DNA of 64,000 nucleotides from Pontimonas sp. (GTDB taxonomy: Bacteria > Actinomycetota > Actinomycetes > Actinomycetales > Microbacteriaceae), in contig JAGYJI010000005.1 of assembly GCA_018402295.1 (NCBI GenBank), positions 141,067 through 205,066 on the forward strand. The letters run 5' to 3'. Both the position numbers and the translations under genes were made by a program. A model generated the notes under the pieces. It had not been told where the DNA came from, searched no databases, and saw nothing but the letters and a program-made list of their open reading frames with translations. The stretch's first letter is position 1. Each line of letters begins with the position of its first letter. Positions 35,170 to 45,785 of this stretch are shown here, one piece after another.

Positions 35170-36201
35170 CCCCCGGGTGGTTGTCGTGGGTGGAGGGCCG
35201 GTGGGCCTCGCCTCGGCAATATTCGCACAGCAATCGGGTTTGTCCCCGCTCGTTATTGAATCGGGAGTGCCCGATGGGGACAAAGCCTGTGGGGAGGGGC
35301 TGATGCCCGGTGTCGCCCCCTGTTGGCAGAGTTGGGAATTGATCCTCCGGGTCACGAACTGGTGGGGGTCAGCTATCGCCAGGATGGCAAATCTGTCGAG
35401 CATAGGTTTGCTCATCGCTCGGGTCGAGGGGTCAGAAGAACAGTGCTGATCGAGGCTCTTCGTGAAAGGGCTGATGCCCTGGGTATTGAGCGCAGGAGCG
35501 CTCGGGTCACTGACCTCATCATGAATGCGTCCAGTGTGTCCCTGGGACTTGCCGAGGGTGGTCGGGTCGAGGCGGACTATGTGGTGGCGTGTGATGGGTT
35601 GCACTCGACGATCGCGAAAGAGTTGGGGCTGATCAAGCCGTCGACAAAGCGCGGTCGCCGCTACGGGTTGCGCCAACACTTTGCGGTGTCCCCTGGTCGT
35701 CCTTCATCGAGGTGTATTACGCAGGGGCCGCCGAGCTCTATGTCACTCCGGTCGATGAGAACACCGTCGGCATCGCCGTGCTCGGGACCCAAGGGGGTCA
35801 ATCTTGACGAGACGGTGGCGGCAATTCCCGAAATCAGCCAGCACCTTGAGGGCGCGACAAGTGTCTCGGAGCTCCGGGGAGCGGGTCCTTTCCCTCACCG
35901 GGTCAGGAAAGCCCGGGTGGGACGGGTGGTCTTGGTGGGCGACGCAGCTGGCTACGTGGATGCGATTACCGGCGAAGGGCTCAGGGTGGGTTTCGCCCAA
36001 GCCCGAGAGGCGATTTCGGCTATCGCCGATAATCGACTGGCGTCCTATCCGAGGAGATGGCGCGCGGTGACTCGGGAGTTCAGAGTCCTCACCCGAGGCC
36101 TGGTGCTGCTGGCTTCCTCGCCGCTTCGACGCTCCATTGTTCCTCTTGCCAGAGCTCTTCCCAGTGTGTTTGGGATGGTTGTCAACCGCCTGGCGAGGTA
36201 G
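35166..36201 (+). CDS. FAD-dependent oxidoreductase (geranylgeranyl-reductase/aromatic hydroxylase-like; about four frameshifts)
   Basis: VVVVGGGPVGLASAIFA, ACGEGLMPG, VGRVVLVGDAAGYVDAITGEGLRVGFAQA. Confidence 0.85.
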
Positions 36202-36205
36202 CGAG

Positions 36206-37030
36206 GTGTCGACACTGGGGGCGCTGATTCGCGCCACGCACCCGGGCCCCACCCTGGCAGTGACTGCTCTCGCAGGGCTCCTCTGCGCGGGCTTCGGTGT
36301 TGAGTGGGACACAGCGATTGTGGTGGTCCTCGCAGTGTTTCTCAACCAAGCCTCAGTTGGCATTTCCAATGACGCCATAGATAGCCCTCGCGACACCGAG
36401 GCAAAGCGTTGGGAGAAACCCATTCCCGCCGGTGATCTGTCACTGGGACTCGCGTGGAGCGTCGCCGGCATTGCGGCGGTGGCGTCACTGGTTCTGTCCT
36501 TCCTGGTGGGTCCCCTGGTTGCTCTCGCGCAGGCTGTCTTTCTGGCGGCGGGGTGGCTCTATAACCTCGGCCTGAAGGCCACAGTGTGGTCGGGAGCCTG
36601 CTACGCGGTGGGGTTTGGGTCCCTGCCGGTCGTGGTGTCATACGCCGCACCATCCCCGCAGTTTCCCCCGGTGTGGGTCGTGGTGATTGCCGCACTCTTG
36701 GGGCTCTCTGCCCATTTTGCGAATGTGCTCCCTGATCTGGGGACGGATCGAACTCAGGGGGTTGTGGGCCTGCCACACGTGCTTGGACCCCGAGTCGTGC
36801 CGGCAGCTCTCGTGGTTCTCACCCTGGTTTCTGGGGTGGTCTTGGTCGTGGGGGCTGGCTCCGCCGGCTTTGTGGCAACAGCTCCGTCTGCGGTAGCGGC
36901 GGCGGCTCTTGGTTTCTGGGCCGCCTGGGCTTCGCGAAAACCTGACCCGGGTGCCCTGCCTTTTCAGCTATCGATGGCGGCGGCTCTGGTGCTCGCAATG
37001 GGTCTGGCCGTGGGTCTTACGACAGGGTGA
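36206..37030 (+). CDS. UbiA-family prenyltransferase
   Basis: NQASVGISNDAIDSPRDTEAKRWEKPIPAG Asp-rich motif; multi-TM. Confidence 0.85.
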   Translation: MSTLGALIRATHPGPTLAVTALAGLLCAGFGVEWDTAIVVVLAVFLNQASVGISNDAIDSPRDTEAKRWEKPIPAGDLSLGLAWSVAGIAAVASLVLSFLVGPLVALAQAVFLAAGWLYNLGLKATVWSGACYAVGFGSLPVVVSYAAPSPQFPPVWVVVIAALLGLSAHFANVLPDLGTDRTQGVVGLPHVLGPRVVPAALVVLTLVSGVVLVVGAGSAGFVATAPSAVAAAALGFWAAWASRKPDPGALPFQLSMAAALVLAMGLAVGLTTG

Positions 37031-37334
37031 GGCCTGGCATCTTTCCATCGCCATAGGTGGCGCTCACTTCAGAGATGATGACCTGGTATCCCTCGTACCA
37101 TTTCGCATACTCTTTCTTGGCGCGAACGTGCTCGGGAAACCTGGCGAAAGTATCCACAGTGTCGCGATCGGTAAAGAAGTAGACCACATTTTTGGCAGTT
37201 TTATCCTCAGACCACCACCGGTCAACCCCGACGAAGCCTTCCAGAGACTTCGCGTAATCGTCGATGACCTTATCGAGCGCAAAAAACTCGTCATCGAGTG
37301 TGCCAGGGGTGAACATGAAGGAACACGCGAACAT
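37017..37334 (-). CDS. Small ABM-like/dimeric alpha-beta barrel protein
   Basis: 105-aa ORF MFACSFMFTPGTLDDEFFALDKVIDDYAKSLEGFVGVDRWWSED...; family call tentative. Confidence 0.5.
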   Translation of the reverse strand: MFACSFMFTPGTLDDEFFALDKVIDDYAKSLEGFVGVDRWWSEDKTAKNVVYFFTDRDTVDTFARFPEHVRAKKEYAKWYEGYQVIISEVSATYGDGKMPGLTLS

Positions 37335-37356
37335 GGAATAAGTGTGGCAGAACCCG

Positions 37357-37405
37357 CTTAACAACGTTGGGCCCCACCGTGATGATGGGACCCACAGTCG
37401 TTAAG
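37357..37405 (-). terminator. Long hairpin downstream of rpsT
   Basis: Two stacked stems (CTTAACGAC/GTTGTTAAG and GGGTCCCA/TGGGGCCC on the minus strand) starting 4 nt after the rpsT stop; no clear U-tract. Confidence 0.45.
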
Positions 37406-37408
37406 GCT

Positions 37409-37669
37409 TTAGAGGGCTGCTGCCTGCTTAGCGATGGCTGACTTACGGTTCGCTGCCTGGTTCTTGTGCAGAACACCTTTGCTGGCGGCCTTGTCGAGCT
37501 TCTTGGTAGCCAGCTTGACGGCTGCTGCAGCCTTGTCTTTGTCGCCAGACTTGATGGCTTCACGAGCTTGACGCACGGTGGTCTTGAGCTCGCTCTTGAC
37601 CGCACGGTTGCGATCGGTTGCCTTCTGGTTGGTCTTGATGCGCTTGATCTGCGACTTGATATTTGCCAC
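37409..37669 (-). CDS. rpsT: 30S ribosomal protein S20
   Basis: [30 protein letters not shown]...[19 protein letters not shown]. Confidence 0.97.
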   Translation of the reverse strand: MANIKSQIKRIKTNQKATDRNRAVKSELKTTVRQAREAIKSGDKDKAAAAVKLATKKLDKAASKGVLHKNQAANRKSAIAKQAAAL

Positions 37670-37847
37670 GCTGTGTCCTTTTTGGTGTGTTGTCAGGCCC
37701 AGGGACATCCTGGTGGGGCCTTGCGGCGAAAGTCAGGATGCGTTCCTAGCTTCAGAAGAGAGGGTCTGAGGCTAAGCGAGCCAATCGGCAACGATACCAG
37801 GTGAATACGCGCCTCGCCAACGGTTTCGCGTGGGACAATCATCTGAC

Positions 37848-39696
37848 ATGTCTCCTGACTCTGACCGCGATATCCAGCCGGCCTCCACCGATGTGTGGCG
37901 CCTGCGCAATTTTTCGATCATTGCCCACATCGATCACGGCAAGTCGACTCTGGCTGACCGCATGTTGCAGCTCACCGGAATCGTGCAGGATCGCGATATG
38001 CGGGCCCAGTACCTCGACCGTATGGACATTGAGCGCGAGCGCGGAATCACCATCAAGAGCCAAGCGGTGCGGATGCCGTGGACCGCAGAAGGCAAGACCT
38101 ACGCGCTCAACATGATTGACACTCCTGGGCACGTGGACTTTACCTACGAGGTGTCCAGGTCTCTGGCTGCCTGTGAGGGCGCAATTTTGTTGGTGGACGC
38201 GGCCCAGGGTATTGAGGCACAAACGCTGGCAAACCTGTACCTGGCGATGGAAAACGACCTCACGATTATCCCGGTGTTGAACAAGATTGATCTGCCGGCT
38301 GCCGACCCTGAGCGATATGCCGAGGAACTTGCCCACCTCATTGGTGGCTCACCCGATGATGTTTTGCGCGTCAGTGGCAAAACCGGAATGGGTGTGGAGG
38401 CTCTGCTGGACCGGGTGGTGGAGCTGATTCCAGCACCCACAGGTGATGCGGATGCGCCAGCCCGCGCGTTGATTTTTGACTCTGTCTATGACGCCTATCG
38501 CGGGGTAGTGACCTACGTCCGGATGATCGATGGGTCTCTCTCGCCCCGGGAGCGCATCGAGATGATGTCCACCAGGGCGCAGCACGAACTGCTCGAGATT
38601 GGTGTGAGCTCCCTGAACCCACTCCCTCTCAGGGATTGGGTGTGGGGGAGGTGGGATATCTCATCACCGGGGTGAAGGATGTGCGTCAATCGAAAGTCGG
38701 GGACACGGTCACCTCCATCAAGAAGCGGGCAACCCAAGCGTTGCCCGGCTACACCGAACCCAAGCCCATGGTGTTCTCCGGCCTCTACCCGATTGATGGC
38801 AGTGATTACCCCGACCTTCGGGAAGCTCTCGACAAGCTCAAACTCTCTGATGCAGCACTGGTCTATGAGCCAGAAACCTCCGTTGCTCTCGGGTTTGGGT
38901 TCCGCTGTGGCTTTCTTGGGCTCCTGCATCTGGAGATTGTGTCGGAGCGCCTCGAGCGCGAGTTTGGCCTTGATTTGATTGCGACAGCACCCTCGGTTGT
39001 CTACACCGTGGAGCTCGATGATGGCACCAGCCAGGAGGTCACCAACCCCTCAGAGTTCCCGACCGGTCGGGTGACGTCGGTGCGGGAGCCGGTAGTCAAC
39101 GCGGCGGTCCTTGCGCCGAAGGACTATGTCGGGGTCATCATGGAGTTGTGCCAGGACAAGCGGGGTGTTCTCCAGGGAATGGAGTACTTGGGGAGAACCG
39201 CGTGGAGATCAAATACACCATTCCGCTGGGTGAAATTGTCTTCGACTTTTTTGACCAACTGAAGTCCAAAACGGCCGGATATGCGTCCCTCGATTATGAA
39301 CCCGCGGGTGACGCCGAGGGCGATCTGGTCAAGGTCGATATTTTGCTGCAGGGCGATCGGGTGGATGCGTTCAGCGCCATCGTCCACAAAGACAAGGCCT
39401 ATGCCTACGGGGTCATGATGACCGGTCGCCTGCGAGAGCTCATTCCTCGGCAACAGTTCGAGGTTCCCATCCAGGCGGCCATTGGTGCGCGGATCATTGC
39501 TCGCGAGAACATTCGCGCGATGCGCAAAGACGTTCTCGCGAAGTGTTACGGCGGTGACATTACCCGGAAGCGGAAACTGTTGGAGAAGCAAAAAGAGGGC
39601 AAAAAGCGTATGAAAATGGTGGGCCGTGTGGAGGTTCCGCAGGACGCATTTATTGCAGCACTCTCCGGTGATGTCGAGAAGAAGAAAGGCAAGTAG
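37848..39696 (+). CDS. lepA: Elongation factor 4 (two frameshifts near 38619, 39192)
   Basis: [49 protein letters not shown]. Confidence 0.97.
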
Positions 39697-39725
39697 CGCT
39701 CATCCCCAGTCGCTACGCTTAGGCC

Positions 39726-40111
39726 GTGTCTCCTTCCACTCTCCACCGCATCATCGTCTCGATCTATGTGGTGTTGAGCCTGGCGGCTCTGGGTCGCTCG
39801 AGTTTCCAAATTCTCACCAAATTCGAGGAAGCCCCCTCGCCTACAGCCTCTCGGCGTTGGCCGCCGTGGTCTATGTGATCGCGACGATTTCCGTGGCACT
39901 GGGGCATCGCCCGATTGCCCGACGGATCGCGCAGTGGTCGCTGAGTTTTGAACTCGCGGGTGTGCTCGGGGTGGGAGCGCTCAGCCTGATTGTCCCGGAG
40001 CTTTTCCCCGACCAAACAGTGTGGTCACAGTTTGGGATGGGGTATCTGTTCATTCCCCTTGTCCTGCCAGTCCTCGGGCTGTGGTGGCTGACCAAGCGAG
40101 CACGAGTATGA
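39726..40111 (+). CDS. Hypothetical membrane protein (frameshifted near 39834)
   Basis: N-terminal TM segment in one frame, PLAYSLSALAAVVYVIATIS... in the next; ends overlapping ribF. Confidence 0.65.
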
Positions 40112-41049
40112 GCCCGGTATCGGTCAACTACGGACTCGACTCCCTTCCCGGTGACGGGACACGTCGAGCCGTCACGATTGGAAAGTTTGATGGCGTCCAT
40201 CGCGGTCACCGTCAAGTTATTTCGCAACTTTTGTCGATGGCGGGGAAAGCGGAGCCCACCGTCATCACCTTTGATCGCCACCCCCACGCCACCTTGAAGC
40301 CGGGGAGTGCGCCGACCCCCATCCTCAGCGACAGTCAGAAAATCGAGCTGCTCGCCGCCGCCGGGGTCTCACGAGTTGTCGTGCTTCCTTTTGATGAAGA
40401 GCTCTCCGCATTGAGCCACGAAGACTTTTCGAAAACTGTTCTTGCGCAGGGCCTCTCCACGAGTGTCGTGCTGGTGGGGGAAGATTTCCGATACGGGCAT
40501 GGCGGGGCGGGGACTATCGAGACCCTGCGTGCGGAGGGTGATCACTGGGGTTTTCGAGTGGAAGTGGTTGCTGATGTCTGCGAAGCGGAGGGCGAGCGCG
40601 TCTCCTCCACCATGATTCGACGATTGCTGGCAGCGGGAGAGGTTTCCACCGTCCACGGACTGCTGGATCGCTACCACTGTGTCCGCGGTGAAGTCGGGCA
40701 CGGATTTGAGCGGGGTCGAGTGTTGGGATATCCCACCGCAAACCTGCGGGAGAACATTGAGGGGCTCCTCCCCGCCGATGGCGTCTATGCCACCCGGGTG
40801 ATTCATCAGGGCACGTCCTATCCTGCGGCAACATCGTTGGGGGTGAACCCCACGTTTGGCGACGTGAATGAGCGCACCCTGGAGTCCCACCTGATGGACG
40901 TGACACTGGACCTCTATGGCGAAACCGTCACCATCGAGTTTGTGAAGTTCATTCGGGGGATGCAAAAGTTCCCCTCCCCAGACGCGCTTGCCGAGCAGAT
41001 GGCGCGTGATGAAGAGGTCATCCGGGGAATCTTGGCGTCGACTCCGTGA
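40108..41049 (+). CDS. ribF: Bifunctional riboflavin kinase/FAD synthetase
   Basis: AVTIGKFDGVHRGHRQVI, GHGFERGRVLGYPTANL. Confidence 0.95.
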   Translation: MSPVSVNYGLDSLPGDGTRRAVTIGKFDGVHRGHRQVISQLLSMAGKAEPTVITFDRHPHATLKPGSAPTPILSDSQKIELLAAAGVSRVVVLPFDEELSALSHEDFSKTVLAQGLSTSVVLVGEDFRYGHGGAGTIETLRAEGDHWGFRVEVVADVCEAEGERVSSTMIRRLLAAGEVSTVHGLLDRYHCVRGEVGHGFERGRVLGYPTANLRENIEGLLPADGVYATRVIHQGTSYPAATSLGVNPTFGDVNERTLESHLMDVTLDLYGETVTIEFVKFIRGMQKFPSPDALAEQMARDEEVIRGILASTP

Positions 41050-41065
41050 CCCCTAGGCTTGCCGG

Positions 41066-42283
41066 GTGAGCCCCTCGATTCGATCCACTCTCATTCTCGC
41101 GATGACGGGGATTGTTCTGTTTGCGCTCGGAATTCGCACCGGTGTTGCTGCGGTGTCGCCGCTGTCGGCGCGCATGGATCTGGACGTGCCACTGGAAGGT
41201 TTGACTCTGGGAATTCTGGGAACAATCCCTCCCGTGGCTTATGCGGTGTCGGCCGCATTGTCACCCTGGTTTGCACGGAAAGTGGGCCTCGAGGGTGCCG
41301 TCATTCTGGTGGGTGTGTTGGGGGCAGTGGCCCACGTCTGGCGAGGCATCTCACCCACCTACGTGTCGTTGTTTATCGCCACGATTGTGCTGATGTTGGC
41401 AGCTGGAGTGGGAAATGTGATTCTGCCCGGCTTGGTCAAGCTCTACGCTCCCGAGCGGATCGGACCCCTCACTGCTGCCTACGGGACGGCGATGGCGTTT
41501 AGCTCTGCCGCGCCCACCGTCCTGGGTGTGTGGCTGGCCGATGAATTCGGGTGGCGGTGGTCCTTGGCTGCCTGGGCTGTGATCAGTGTGGTGGGAATCA
41601 TTCCCTGGCTGTTGTTGTGGCCAAAGGCGAAAGCGAAAGGTCTGCAGGAAGCGGTCATTACCGCAACGCTGCCCATTGTCACCGCACCGGTATCCCTGTT
41701 TCGCTCTCCGACAGCGATCTCTATCATGGCGATTTTTGCCGTATCGGGGGCGATGGCTTACTCCTGGTTTGCGGTTCTCCCCCCGGCTCTGATGGAGCTC
41801 TCCGGGGTGAGCGCGCAGTCCGCCGCCCTTGCGCTGGGGCTCTTCACAATCATGGGGTTCCCGATGTCGCTGATTGTTCCTCCGCTGACGGTCCGGCGGG
41901 GGTGGAGCGCGCCCCTGGTGGGCGCGTCCATGGTGTTCAACATGATGGGGCTCACGGGACTCTTGCTCGCTCCCACGGTCCTGCCGTTTCTCTGGGTGAC
42001 GTTCCTGTCGATGGGTCCACTCACTTTTGCGATGTCACTGGCTCTCATGAGTCATCGCACGGTGAACCACCTCTCCGCGTTGATCTTGAGTGGGTTTGTC
42101 AACAAGTGGGGTTATCTCTTTGCCGCGGGTGCCCCCGTTCTGGTGGGTCTGGGTCGAGAAATCTCGGGGGAGTGGACGGCGAGCCTGTTGGGGCTTCTTG
42201 CACTCAGCCTTGTTTCTCTGCCGGCGATGTTGATTCTGTCGCGGGAGCAGATCGTCGATAAGGAGCTCTCCTCGCACCGCTAA
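41066..42283 (+). CDS. Major facilitator superfamily transporter (CynX/NimT-like)
   Basis: 12-TM-like ORF with FALGIRTGVAAVSPLSARM start. Confidence 0.8.
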   Translation: MSPSIRSTLILAMTGIVLFALGIRTGVAAVSPLSARMDLDVPLEGLTLGILGTIPPVAYAVSAALSPWFARKVGLEGAVILVGVLGAVAHVWRGISPTYVSLFIATIVLMLAAGVGNVILPGLVKLYAPERIGPLTAAYGTAMAFSSAAPTVLGVWLADEFGWRWSLAAWAVISVVGIIPWLLLWPKAKAKGLQEAVITATLPIVTAPVSLFRSPTAISIMAIFAVSGAMAYSWFAVLPPALMELSGVSAQSAALALGLFTIMGFPMSLIVPPLTVRRGWSAPLVGASMVFNMMGLTGLLLAPTVLPFLWVTFLSMGPLTFAMSLALMSHRTVNHLSALILSGFVNKWGYLFAAGAPVLVGLGREISGEWTASLLGLLALSLVSLPAMLILSREQIVDKELSSHR

Positions 42284-42316
42284 TGCTCATCTGAGCATAA
42301 GTGCCAACAATTGTTG
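42283..42316. promoter_or_regulatory. Two adjacent palindromes upstream of the SorC-type regulator gene
   Basis: ATGCTCA-TC-TGAGCAT (42283-42298) and CAACAATTGTTG (42305-42316), both perfect. Confidence 0.55.
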
Positions 42317-42348
42317 ATTCTTCTCCTGGCTGTCTCTACGCTGGAGAT

Positions 42349-43320
42349 ATGCCCACCCGGTCGCCCGTTGATGCTGATCTGCTCGCTGTGCGGGCAGCGG
42401 AGCTCTATTACCAAGAGGACAAGACCCAGGACGAGATTGGCTCCCTGCTCGGTATTACCCGCTGGAAGGTGGGGAGGCTTCTCACCGAGGCAAAAGCCCG
42501 CGGGATCATTCGGATCGAGATTGTTCACCCGCAGGCGAGGCGCCTGGGTATGGAGCACGATCTTGTCGACGCTTACGGCCTCGAGGCCTGTGTGGTGGTT
42601 CCCCACGATGACCCCGACGCGATTGGGGAGCGAGTCGCCCGGGCCGCTGCCGATTACCTGGTCGCGATGAGACCCCGCACCCACCGACTGGGAGTGAGCT
42701 GGGGCAAAACTCTGCACCGGGTCGCCCAGCTACTTCCCGAGGGCTGGGCCACTTCCCTCTCGGTTGTTCAGGTGAACGGAGGAGTAAGTCACAGCTCGCA
42801 GCCCGGCTTAGCTTCCGCCACTGCCACGATGATTGCCCAGAAAGCGGGCGGGTCCGTCACCCTGCTGCCAACGCCTGCCATTGTCGAAAAAGAAGACACC
42901 AAGCGCGCACTGGAGAAAGACAAAGGCGTCGCCGGGGTGCTCGAGCAAGCCCAGTCATCTGACACTTTTTTGTTTAGCGCAGGCCCCGCCACAGAGGTGA
43001 GCATTCACGTGCAATCGGGCTATATCGATCATGCCGATATCGCCCGATTGCAACAGCGCGGTGCTGTGGGCGATGTCTGGGGTCGCTACATCACCGCCGA
43101 GGGACAGATAGCGGATGACGCTCTGGATGGGCGAACTCTCGGGCTCTCGCTCGACGTTCTGCGCTCTGCTCCTCGGAGCATTGCGGTGGTGGCCGGAGCC
43201 GATAAACACGACGTTGCGCTCGCCATCGCGAAAAATGCCCTAGCGACCGTCATGATTACCGATGAAGCCACTGCGGCCTTTCTGCTGAGGGCCGCCCACA
43301 CCGCGAGAGACGCCTCATGA
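42349..43320 (+). CDS. SorC/DeoR-type sugar-binding transcriptional regulator
   Basis: N-terminal HTH AELYYQEDKTQDEIGSLLGITRWKVGRLLTEAKARGIIRI plus sugar-binding domain; next to deoC. Confidence 0.87.
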   Translation: MPTRSPVDADLLAVRAAELYYQEDKTQDEIGSLLGITRWKVGRLLTEAKARGIIRIEIVHPQARRLGMEHDLVDAYGLEACVVVPHDDPDAIGERVARAAADYLVAMRPRTHRLGVSWGKTLHRVAQLLPEGWATSLSVVQVNGGVSHSSQPGLASATATMIAQKAGGSVTLLPTPAIVEKEDTKRALEKDKGVAGVLEQAQSSDTFLFSAGPATEVSIHVQSGYIDHADIARLQQRGAVGDVWGRYITAEGQIADDALDGRTLGLSLDVLRSAPRSIAVVAGADKHDVALAIAKNALATVMITDEATAAFLLRAAHTARDAS

Positions 43321-44324
43321 CCCGAGTTCCCGCAGTACCCCAGACGCCCCGGTCCCAGACAGTCCTCGGGGGCAGCCCCACCGAGAAAGCGCTGAAGCGC
43401 TTCCTCGAGGGAATCCCGGGTGTTGACACCGTGGGAGCTGAGGCTCGTGCTGCCGGCTTCAACACTCGCTCCCTCAAAACCTCCACCAAAAAGTGGGGTC
43501 TTGACACCATCATCTCCATGGTCGATTTGACCACTCTTGAGGGAGCTGACACTCCGGGCAAAGTGCGAACCCTCGCCAAGAAGGCAACTATGCCTGATCC
43601 CCACGACCTCACGGCCCCCAACGTTGCGGCAGTGTGTGTCTATGGCGACATGGTCGCGGAAACCCGAGCTGCATTGGGTGACTGGCACGTGACGAAGAGA
43701 CCGGGTGGCGTTGCAGTAGCGGCAGTTGCCACCGCGTTCCCCAGTGGACGCGCAAGCCTTCCCGTCAAAATTTTGGACACGACGTTCGCGGTCTCGGAGG
43801 GTGCTGACGAGATTGACATGGTGATCGATAGGGGAGCGTTCCTCGCCGGCAACATAGGTCTGGTCTTTGATCAGATTGTCCAGGTCAAAGAGGCCTGTCA
43901 GCGCTCTGATGGCAGCTATGCCCACCTGAAAGTGATTCTTGAGACCGGTGAGCTCGCCACACTGGATAACGTGCGACGAGCCAGTTGGCTCGCCATTCTG
44001 GCCGGTGCTGACTTCATCAAAACCTCCACGGGCAAAGTGCAACCGGCAGCAACGCTGCCGGTGACCACCACCATGCTCGAAGTGATTCGTGACTGGCACG
44101 CCATGACCGGGGAGAAAATCGGGATGAAGCCTGCTGGAGGGATTAGAGCGAGCAAAGATGCGCTTCGCTACCTCGTGGCTGTTGCGGAGACTGTCGGCGA
44201 AGAGTGGCTTACTCCGGACCTGTTCAGATTCGGTGCCTCCAGCCTCCTGAACGACGTCGTCATGCAACGCCAAAAAATGACAACCGGTCACTACAGTGGC
44301 CCCGACTATGTGAGCGTGGACTAA
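43317..44324 (+). CDS. deoC: Deoxyribose-phosphate aldolase
   Basis: LKVILETGEL, GADFIKTSTGKV, IGMKPAGGIR. Confidence 0.95.
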   Translation: MTRVPAVPQTPRSQTVLGGSPTEKALKRFLEGIPGVDTVGAEARAAGFNTRSLKTSTKKWGLDTIISMVDLTTLEGADTPGKVRTLAKKATMPDPHDLTAPNVAAVCVYGDMVAETRAALGDWHVTKRPGGVAVAAVATAFPSGRASLPVKILDTTFAVSEGADEIDMVIDRGAFLAGNIGLVFDQIVQVKEACQRSDGSYAHLKVILETGELATLDNVRRASWLAILAGADFIKTSTGKVQPAATLPVTTTMLEVIRDWHAMTGEKIGMKPAGGIRASKDALRYLVAVAETVGEEWLTPDLFRFGASSLLNDVVMQRQKMTTGHYSGPDYVSVD

Positions 44325-44326
44325 TC

Positions 44327-45785
44327 ATGAGTTTCCTGGACTATGCCCCAGCACCCGAATCAACAGCGGTGCTGAACCTCAAAAAGAGCTACGGCTTATT
44401 CATCGGTGGCGAGTTTGTTGATGGCTCGGGGTCTTCTTTCCCCACAGTGTCACCGTCCACTGAGGAGATCATCACCACGGTGGCCGAAGCCAACCAGGCT
44501 GATGTGGACCAGGCGGTTGCCGCAGCTCGAAAGGCGTACGACAAGACGTGGTCTCGGATGTCGGGCAGCGAGCGGGGCAAGTATCTCTTCCGTATCGCTC
44601 GAATCCTGCAGGAGCGCGCTCGCGAGCTCGCGGTCGCCGAAACCCTGGATAACGGGAAACCCATCCGTGAGACCAGGGATGTTGATATTCCCCTGGTCGC
44701 CGCCTGGTTCTTCTATTACGCCGGCTGGGCCGACAAACTCGACTACGCGGGAGCAGGCCCCAACCCGAAAGCTTTAGGGGTTGCCGCCCAAATCATCCCG
44801 TGGAATTTCCCGCTGTTGATGCTGGCCTGGAAAATTGCCCCCGCGTTGGCTGCGGGGAACACCGTTGTTCTCAAACCCGCAGAGACCACCCCGCTGACTG
44901 CTCTGCTGTTTGCCGAGATATGCCAGCAAGCCGAGCTTCCCCCGGGAGTGGTCAACATTGTGACCGGTGCTGGACGCCACGGGCGCCGCCCTGGTTGCCC
45001 ACCCCGACATCAACAAGGTCGCCTTCACCGGCTCCACTCCGGTGGGGCGAAAGATTGCCCAAACGTTGGCTGGGTCATCGACCAAGGTGACGTTGGAGCT
45101 CGGCGGCAAGGGAGCCAACATCATCTTTGATGATGCCGCGATCGATCAGGCCATCGAGGGTGTGGTGAGTGGGATTTTCTTCAACCAGGGCCACGTCTGC
45201 TGCGCTGGTTCGACGGCTGCTCGTTCAGGAAAACATTCACGACGATGTGGTGTCCCGACTGCAGCGTCGCCTGTCTACGCTGAGACTCGGTGACCCGCTC
45301 GACAAGAACACCGACATCGGTGCCGTCAACTCCCAGGCCCAACTGGAGCGCATCACCGAGATTGCCAACAGCGGTGATGACGAGGGCGCAATCGGTGGAG
45401 CGCTGCCTGCGAGATTCCAGCCAAGGGTTTCTGGTTCCCGCCCACAGTGTTTACCGATGTTCACACCAGTCACCGGATTGCCCGGGAAGAAATTTTTGGC
45501 CCGGTGCTCTCCGTGATGACGTTTAGGACACCCGATGAGGCTGTTGCCAAAGCCAACAACACCCCGTACGGGTTGAGCGCGGGAATCTGGACGGAGAAAG
45601 CATCCCGGATGCTGTCGATTGCTGACAAGCTCCGAGCCGGGGTTATCTGGGCGAACACGTTCAACAAGTTTGACCCGGCAAGCCCCTTTGGTGGCTACAA
45701 GGAATCCGGATACGGCCGAGAGGGTGGACGCCACGGACTGTTCCCCTACCTCGAATCCTCCGACTGGACGAAAGGCGGTCGATGA
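44327..45785 (+). CDS. Aldehyde dehydrogenase, full length (three frameshifts near 44975, 45213, 45393)
   Basis: [93 protein letters not shown]. Confidence 0.93.

Noticed and set aside
43086-44291. 401-aa minus-strand ORF opposite the SorC-type regulator and deoC
   Set aside because: Antisense to intact conserved genes, low-complexity translation, no domain signal.
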